Below, piece by piece: positions 1 to 6,800 of a DNA stretch of 10,602 bases (the stretch's first letter is position 1; each line of letters opens with the position of its first letter). The stretch is taken from positions 1 through 10,602 of the forward strand of contig JAOXYC010231903.1 of the NCBI GenBank assembly GCA_028565715.1, in the 5' to 3' direction. The notes under the pieces are model-generated. The model had not been told where the DNA came from, made no database searches, and worked only from the letters and a program-made list of their open reading frames with translations. The DNA is from Phoronis pallida. Lineage: Eukaryota > Phoronida > Phoronidae. The translations under genes and the position numbers were made by a program.

Positions 1-593
1 TCAGCTAAAGGCTTCATTGCGATTTAGCAATGTAAAAATATCAACTTTTGAATGAGGTCGATAGTGTTGGATTTTTTGTTATGAATAGATTTATCAAATA
101 CATGGACTGAAAAATTCCAAAATCCCTAGGTTCGAAAACTCGGACAGCCTTATCTGACTGAATGAAACTTGTACAAAAAAAACTTAACAATGCAGCACAC
201 TGCCATTCTAAAGTTGATCACTTTACATTACAAACAAGCGATGTATGCCTTTAAAAAATTCCCCTCAAAATCCTCAATCATATTTACATATACATTCATT
301 TATATACATCAACAAAATACTCAGCTGCACCATGAAAACATTTTGGGAAACAAGAAAATATCACAATTTTTACTAACAGAACTATCACCAGCAACTGGGG
401 CAATAGCTGTAGGTGATAAGCATTGAAAGCAACTCAAATATGAGCTGTATGAAACAGTTTCTTTTTAGTATTATACCAAAACCATCACACCAAAATTATA
501 AATAAGCACCATTACGCGGTTTAACCTATTTAAGTTTAAGGAATCAGGTTTTTGTGAATTCATGGTAAATATACTAACTAGCAAAACACTTCT
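1..593 (-). other. 3' UTR and/or downstream flank of the TNFR gene
   Basis: Downstream of the stop codon on the gene's strand. I see no AATAAA or ATTAAA on the minus strand. The only near matches are TATAAA (plus 299-304) and GATAAA (plus 90-95). The transcript end is therefore uncertain and may lie outside the window. The short plus-strand open frame at 169-426 has no recognisable domain and is Lys/Ile/His-rich, as expected by chance in AT-rich DNA. Confidence 0.5.
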
Positions 594-823
594 TCAACTT
601 TGAGCGGTGTTCAAATTCATATTGAAATGCTTGGCCAAATCTTTCAGGTAATGGCGAGATTGTGGATCTTTCACCACTCTTTCAGCCGCTTGTATCAAAT
701 ACTCAACGGTAGCATGTTCTGGAAATGTCTGCCGAAACTTCTCACACCCTTGAACAATAACTTCGTGTGTAGAAATTCTTTGATGGTCGTGCTCAATTTG
801 TGCTATCTGGGCTTCATTCAAGC
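594..823 (-). CDS. Exon 9: second half of the death domain, C-terminus and stop
   Basis: The acceptor is TTCTTTCAG|GCTTGA and the exon ends at TGA (596-594). It encodes LNEAQIAQIEHDHQR, then VQGCEKFRQTFPEHATVEYL and IQAAERVV, then a short tail with HYLKDLAKHF. The pattern LxExxIxxIE, then FRQTxPxxATVEYL, then a terminal YLKDL is that of TNFR1-type death domains. The tryptophan usual in helix 4 is not present in this copy. No CARD-like segment follows, unlike vertebrate DR6. Last residues are NLNTAQS. Confidence 0.92.
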
Positions 824-3800
824 CTGAAAGAAGACAAATATATAGTTTTGGTGAACATTCATTTATTAAAATTTGAAAATATATAGAATATGCTTTTTCA
901 GTTTTGTTCCTTATCTACTTGCACAACACAAGTGATTGTGCATAAAATATGCCAAGTTGTGAAGACTAATACACGTTGTGACACTTACGTAAGCGCCTAA
1001 AAAAATCTCGGAATTCCTTCCCGATGATGTTGTCACTCAAATAGCATACGCAGTCTTTCCAATCGTTCCCTAAAACAGGAAAACATAACACACATTTGAA
1101 AGTGGAATGATGATGATAATTATTTTAAATAGACTTACATGTAGCTGATAAAAATAACAATCTTTCAAACTCATACATCGCTACTTACGTTGAGATATTT
1201 TATCAAGTCACATTGGCCGCCTGTATAGAGATTTCCGGGAGAAGCAAAGGTATCCATTTAAAACTTTTAACTATCCTCAGATCAATTAAAGTGTGTGAAT
1301 GAAAGTTATTGGAGAATGATAAACAGCTTACCAGTCCTATTGAAATATGGGGCCTGAAGGGTGAAGCTTTGTGCATTACTTGAATCATCTGGATTTCCTA
1401 AAATTTCAAAAAATAGCCAAGCTAAACAAATGCGCCAAGTCACTAAAAAGTGCAACGCAATGTTTACCAAATTTATGAAAAACAATGTATGAAGTAAAAA
1501 TTGGCTATAGGCTACTAGGAAATTAGCAGTAGTAGTAATGTGATTGAATTTGAAATTTTGTATTCTAACTTTCAAAAAAGTATTACCGTATAACCCTGCA
1601 ATTGAGCGCATGCGCCTATATGCGAAATAATGCATTTTGCTCTCAAAGTCAAATTCGCGCAAAATAGGCGCATGGGCCTAAAGGTTCCGCGATTAGGCCC
1701 ATGTTAACCGGGCGCTCCGGATATAAGCGCACTTTTTGCATAGTAATTTCAACACTCGTTTTAAACAAATTTCTTGCAAAATAGGCGCATGGACCTATAG
1801 GTTCCGCGGCGCATGCACTCATTTGCGGGGTTATACGGTAGTCAAGAATGTTTTATATTGTCGATTTACAATCTATAATTTCACCACAAGGGGAAGTTGA
1901 CGTAGACGTGACGGCCCGAAAAGTGACTGTTGCCGGATCATTGATATAAGGAACATATGTGTTAAGTTTCATCAAAATCTGTCGAGTGGTTTTCAAAAAA
2001 GTGCAGACAAGCAATTATACATTTCCGAACTAATTCTGCCACAAGGGGGAGTTAGGGTATACGGGTGACGACCCGAAAAGCATCTAGTGCCAGCCCATTG
2101 ACGTAAAGAACAGGCCAAGGTTTGTCGAAATCTGTCAAGCCGTTTTCAAACAAAATTGCGGACAAGCAATTGTCGAACTTAATTAATTCTGCCACCAGGG
2201 GAGTTAGGGTAGAAGTAATATAAAGACCCAAACTAATTGTGGACGCATAAAAAAGCAATACAAATTAACGATATGCTTTTTACTAAAGTGATAAATTTGA
2301 AGTCATCAGACCAAGGTCTTCTATTTGTTCAACGGGTGCTCTACAAACAGAGCACCCCATGGGCAATGCTGTGATGCACCTGTTTGCAGTCGACTTACTT
2401 TCAGCATTCGCAGTGATCCATTGCACATAAACAGGTACATGTAAGCATGTTATAATTGATAATTTTTGAAAAGACAGAAAAATTCAGAACCCGACCGAGA
2501 ATCACGAACCCGGGTCTCCTATTTTCACGATAGTTGTGCTTTTAAAAACCTCTACACCACCGGGGTCCTATTTATTTCTGTGCTAAGTTTAACGCTAATG
2601 CCAGTATATGTTATACCCCACGAGTGGCGCTGTGATGCGCCTTTTCACATGAGGATTTGTTTTACTGAAAGCAATTAGACCACGTTAACGTGAGAAAAAG
2701 AAAATGTGAATGGACCGACAGACAGACAAGTTGCCTACAATACTCAATCACAAGTGGACGCATAAAACGTGGTGACAGAACATTTTAAAAATTAAAATTA
2801 AGTTCATACCCTGAGTTGTTTCGTGGTTTCGATGGATCAGAGGGGAATCACCTCCACCTCCTTCAACTGACCTGTTTACATGGCTGAAAATGAAAAAAAC
2901 CTGTTTAGCAAAGACAATATTTATAAATGGGATCTCCTGGTAATGTCTCCTTAGTCAAGTCTGGCCCTCTACACTAGTAACCACTGGTAACGGGCCTACA
3001 ATCTCAATGACGGTCCTCTTCCGAAAAGCGTGAAATACACCGTCTCTAGCATGATTCCCGTTATTCAGTCAATGTATTTCAGCCTGGTGACGCATGCGCA
3101 AAAGGGTCACGATATGTTAGCGGCGGCGTGATAAAGTCTCTACCGTCCTCTTCACACGCCGAACAGATCAACAAACATAGCGACGGTCCCAAATACAAGA
3201 ATCCATTTAAACCGTGCTATAAACACGGCTCACGGTCCAGTTATGTTTGTAGATCCTTTCGAGAGGACTGTCACTGAGTTTGTAGGACCGTTAATCGTGT
3301 AGAAGGCCAGGTTTGTTAGTGACGGGTCAGTTTTCATACGTTTGGTTACCCTCATAGATCATGGTATATTCTAAATTTGGAAATATGACAAAAAAAAAAT
3401 TCTAAATTAAAGGAGATTAACTGTAACGTATTAACATGGTGTTTTCGATAACGAATGAAGATACATGTTGTGCAAGTTACAAAAATTGGCAACAAAAAAT
3501 GTATCTTTATATGAAATGAATTTAGGCAAAGGGTTATCACAAAAGCACTACAATAATTGTGCTCAAAAGTGCAGACATCTAATTTCACAAATACTGCGTG
3601 AACGTTTTCTGTACATTTACCCGTTTCCATATCGATTCCAGTTGTTCCTGGTCCTGGCTTCATCAATTCTACCAGCCCCTTCATTACCCTCTTCCACACC
3701 AATCTGACTGCCTTCTCTGAAACATATATAAAACAGTCGCCCATGTAGATAAATCTTTAATCATTTAGTGGACACATACAAAAAGGATGTATCAAGGAGC

Positions 3801-6800
3801 TGTAAAAAATGTGTTGATTTTAAAGAGGATTTGCAAAAAAAAACACTTTTAAAATTGAAGACACTTTTTATTTGTCACCTGATATAAGCACTACAAGCAC
3901 TGAGTATTTACACCTACTGAACGAAACTATAGTTTTGCCAAACATCACGAATGCATACTGAACTATCCTATAAAACTCACCTTTCTTTAAGAAGGGTATT
4001 TCCTTCTTTACGTCTCCATTTACAAAAGAAGACCATACCAACAGTAAGAGCAAGGCTTATTATTACAACTGCTGCGATAACACCAACAATTTGTGCTACA
4101 TTGGGACCAATGGGCTCTCCGCCATCATTCACTGAAGAATAAATTAAACAAATTTTGTTGTATAAATGGGAACTACTGATGAGTGTAACCACTATTGGCA
4201 CCCATGACTTTAGAGATGGACCCCAATCAATACCTAATTCTCAACTTTCCATAATAAGGAGACAGTCAAAACAAAGTACATATGTGTCGCTAAATAAATA
4301 CAAGTGATGCATTGTATGCCCAAAAACAATGCTGTTGATGCCATGTTATAATCTACCTAAGTAGTTTTCTAAATGCAAGCAAATTAAACATGCTGGAGAT
4401 GCAAGGAAATTAACCTACACATACTGCATTAATGGGAACTTTTGTCCATTGTCTATTAACATGTCTGGAAAAACTTTAAACTTTAAATTTCAAAGGCCAA
4501 GTTATTTCTGCTAATAACATCATAAACAGAAACTAACAAGGAATTACACTCCGGGATTACACTCTCAATCAGATATTCTAGTACATGTGTACTCATATAA
4601 TTAGTTCAGACTTGATGCAAATCTCAATTTCTAAGATAGCCATGCATTGCAAAACTCTGCATTTTATCAGACAGATAATTTCAATCTTAGACGTAAAAGA
4701 TATGGATTGCCATTAGGCGATACCTGCGATATGTGAGGTAGTCATTAACACACAGATAACAATTATGACATGCCTGAATATTTGAACTCAAGGACCGATT
4801 ATTCAACTAATGACGCACCCTCTGATAAGTCATACATCGAGTCATAAACTTTTTATTATTTATGCTTTATCTCAAATATCTATGACCCATAGATTAGAAG
4901 AAATGATTTGCCCCAACCAACCTGATAAGAATTATGTTAATTTAACATGCCTCAAACAATATATTTTTCTGAAACCAACTAAACTGGATGAGGATTAAAA
5001 ATTAGTAAGGAGTGTCTGTAAAAATTAGCTTATTGGTCTGACTCAAATTCTACCTTCAGCGTTGATGTCCTCTAACGGCTGCCGACATATAGTGTCATTT
5101 GTTCTGTTTCCTAATATGTACACAATCTGTTGTGATTCGGTACAGTTGGTCCAGGTTTTGCAAGGATTCTTATCAGTGCTGCTGGAAAACCTTCCAACAG
5201 GACACTCTTCACACATTGTGTCATCTGTTCTTGTACCTATAACGATAGTAGGAAAAAAGAATCAATGATTTAATAAATCAAAAATCCATCACTATCTTGA
5301 TTGAATTGCCTGGTTTTACATTTTTTAATTCTTAAAATAATGTTTGTCTATACGTAGGCGGACTTTATACAAGACTGCAAACTATTTTATCATAAGATGC
5401 AAAGCCATCTGCATTACATGTGCATGTCTAACCCTTCTAATCAACTAAACATTAAATGCACCGACACAGTTGAAAAAATAAAATTCTCATTCATGTATCA
5501 TCACTGATCATGTACAGTCGAATGCCATAAATGGCAACAGATAAGAATTATCAGGGATTGTCCAACAGTATAAATTGAGAATTCAGAAGCTTGCACAGCA
5601 ATCCGGAGATAAACAAGTTTGGGAAATTTTGGTTTGTATTGTACCTTGGTTTTTCACACCACTACCAGCCGGGCATGATTTATGTATTTTGCAGGCCGAT
5701 CGTTCATCTTTCCGGAAACTACCATTGTGACATCCACATTCCAGATCATGGGTTGAACTACATTCCCTTAAAATACTTTCATTATATTGTTTTTCACATC
5801 GTCTTTTGCAGTCCCCACATTTGTAAGCTTGGTTGCAGTAAGAGCTGAATGTGTCGGAGGGACAATTTGTGCAGATTGTTTGTGTGTCCTTGGTGCAATA
5901 GACAGCCACATGTGTTCCAGCTGGACATCTATTGCACGTCAGTGCAATGCCCCCTGCGTCTGTGTGTTTGAAAGTGCCACAGTTTGGCGATACAACTCCA
6001 ACTACCTGCAAATATAATACTGCATTAGACATTTGAAAGGATTGGTTCTGTCATAGAGAATACATTTTTATTGGTCCCAAAATAAATTAAACTCATACAT
6101 ACTACTTACATGCATTTTGGAATAACTGTTTGGAGATTTGGTGATATTGAAATATTAAAACTTTTACACAAAAAAATCTTTCAGAGTTATCAGTAAGGTT
6201 TACATTGGTGTACACCGGCAGGAGATTCTCTTTCAAACAAGAGCTGTTGAACTTTAATGACCATTGCGCGTTTGTAAGGCGAATGAGACTCTTCTCATAC
6301 TGTCGAATTTGTGATTTGTCACCAGCTTCAAGCCGGGTGGTGAATAAGTTCCCCAAAACTCAGATAAAAACAACAACAATGTTTTTTTGATCATGTGCTC
6401 TGTATACACGACAGTCATCTGTCATCGATGGAGCAAAAGTGAAATTACAACAAGAAAATAAGTGCGATAAATCTGCTCCTGAGGCCACTTAATTATAACA
6501 CTTATTGTTTAAACAATTATTTAAAGGTATTTGAAACTATTTCTGAATGTTTTCTAGAATGGTCAACAGTGCTATCAATATGCTAGAAAAATCAATTTTA
6601 GTGAGAAAATTTTTTTTTTGAAATTTTTTTTTTGGATATTTTGATCAAATCTGTGACGTCACTGGCATATAATTCATAGCTAAACACATAGCAAAAATAG
6701 TTTTTTTCGAATAATTTCAAGATAAGAATTTCAAACAAGAAAATTGCCAAATATGTTAAATGTAGGGATCCCAGCTTAAAATATATTTAGCAATTTTCTC

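Noticed and set aside
1306-1662. Minus-strand 118-codon open frame
   Set aside because: Only the segment NPDDSSNAQSF...NRT is used as exon 7. The upstream part reads into the MITE end and intron and lacks domain character.
2052-2258. Minus-strand 68-codon open frame
   Set aside because: Lies within the 155-bp tandem repeat; the period is not a multiple of three in both copies (155 and 153) and no domain is seen.
3352-3744. Minus-strand 130-codon open frame around exon 5
   Set aside because: Its frame differs from the splice-consistent frame of exon 5, and its remaining part has no domain. Only 3621-3716 is kept, in another frame.
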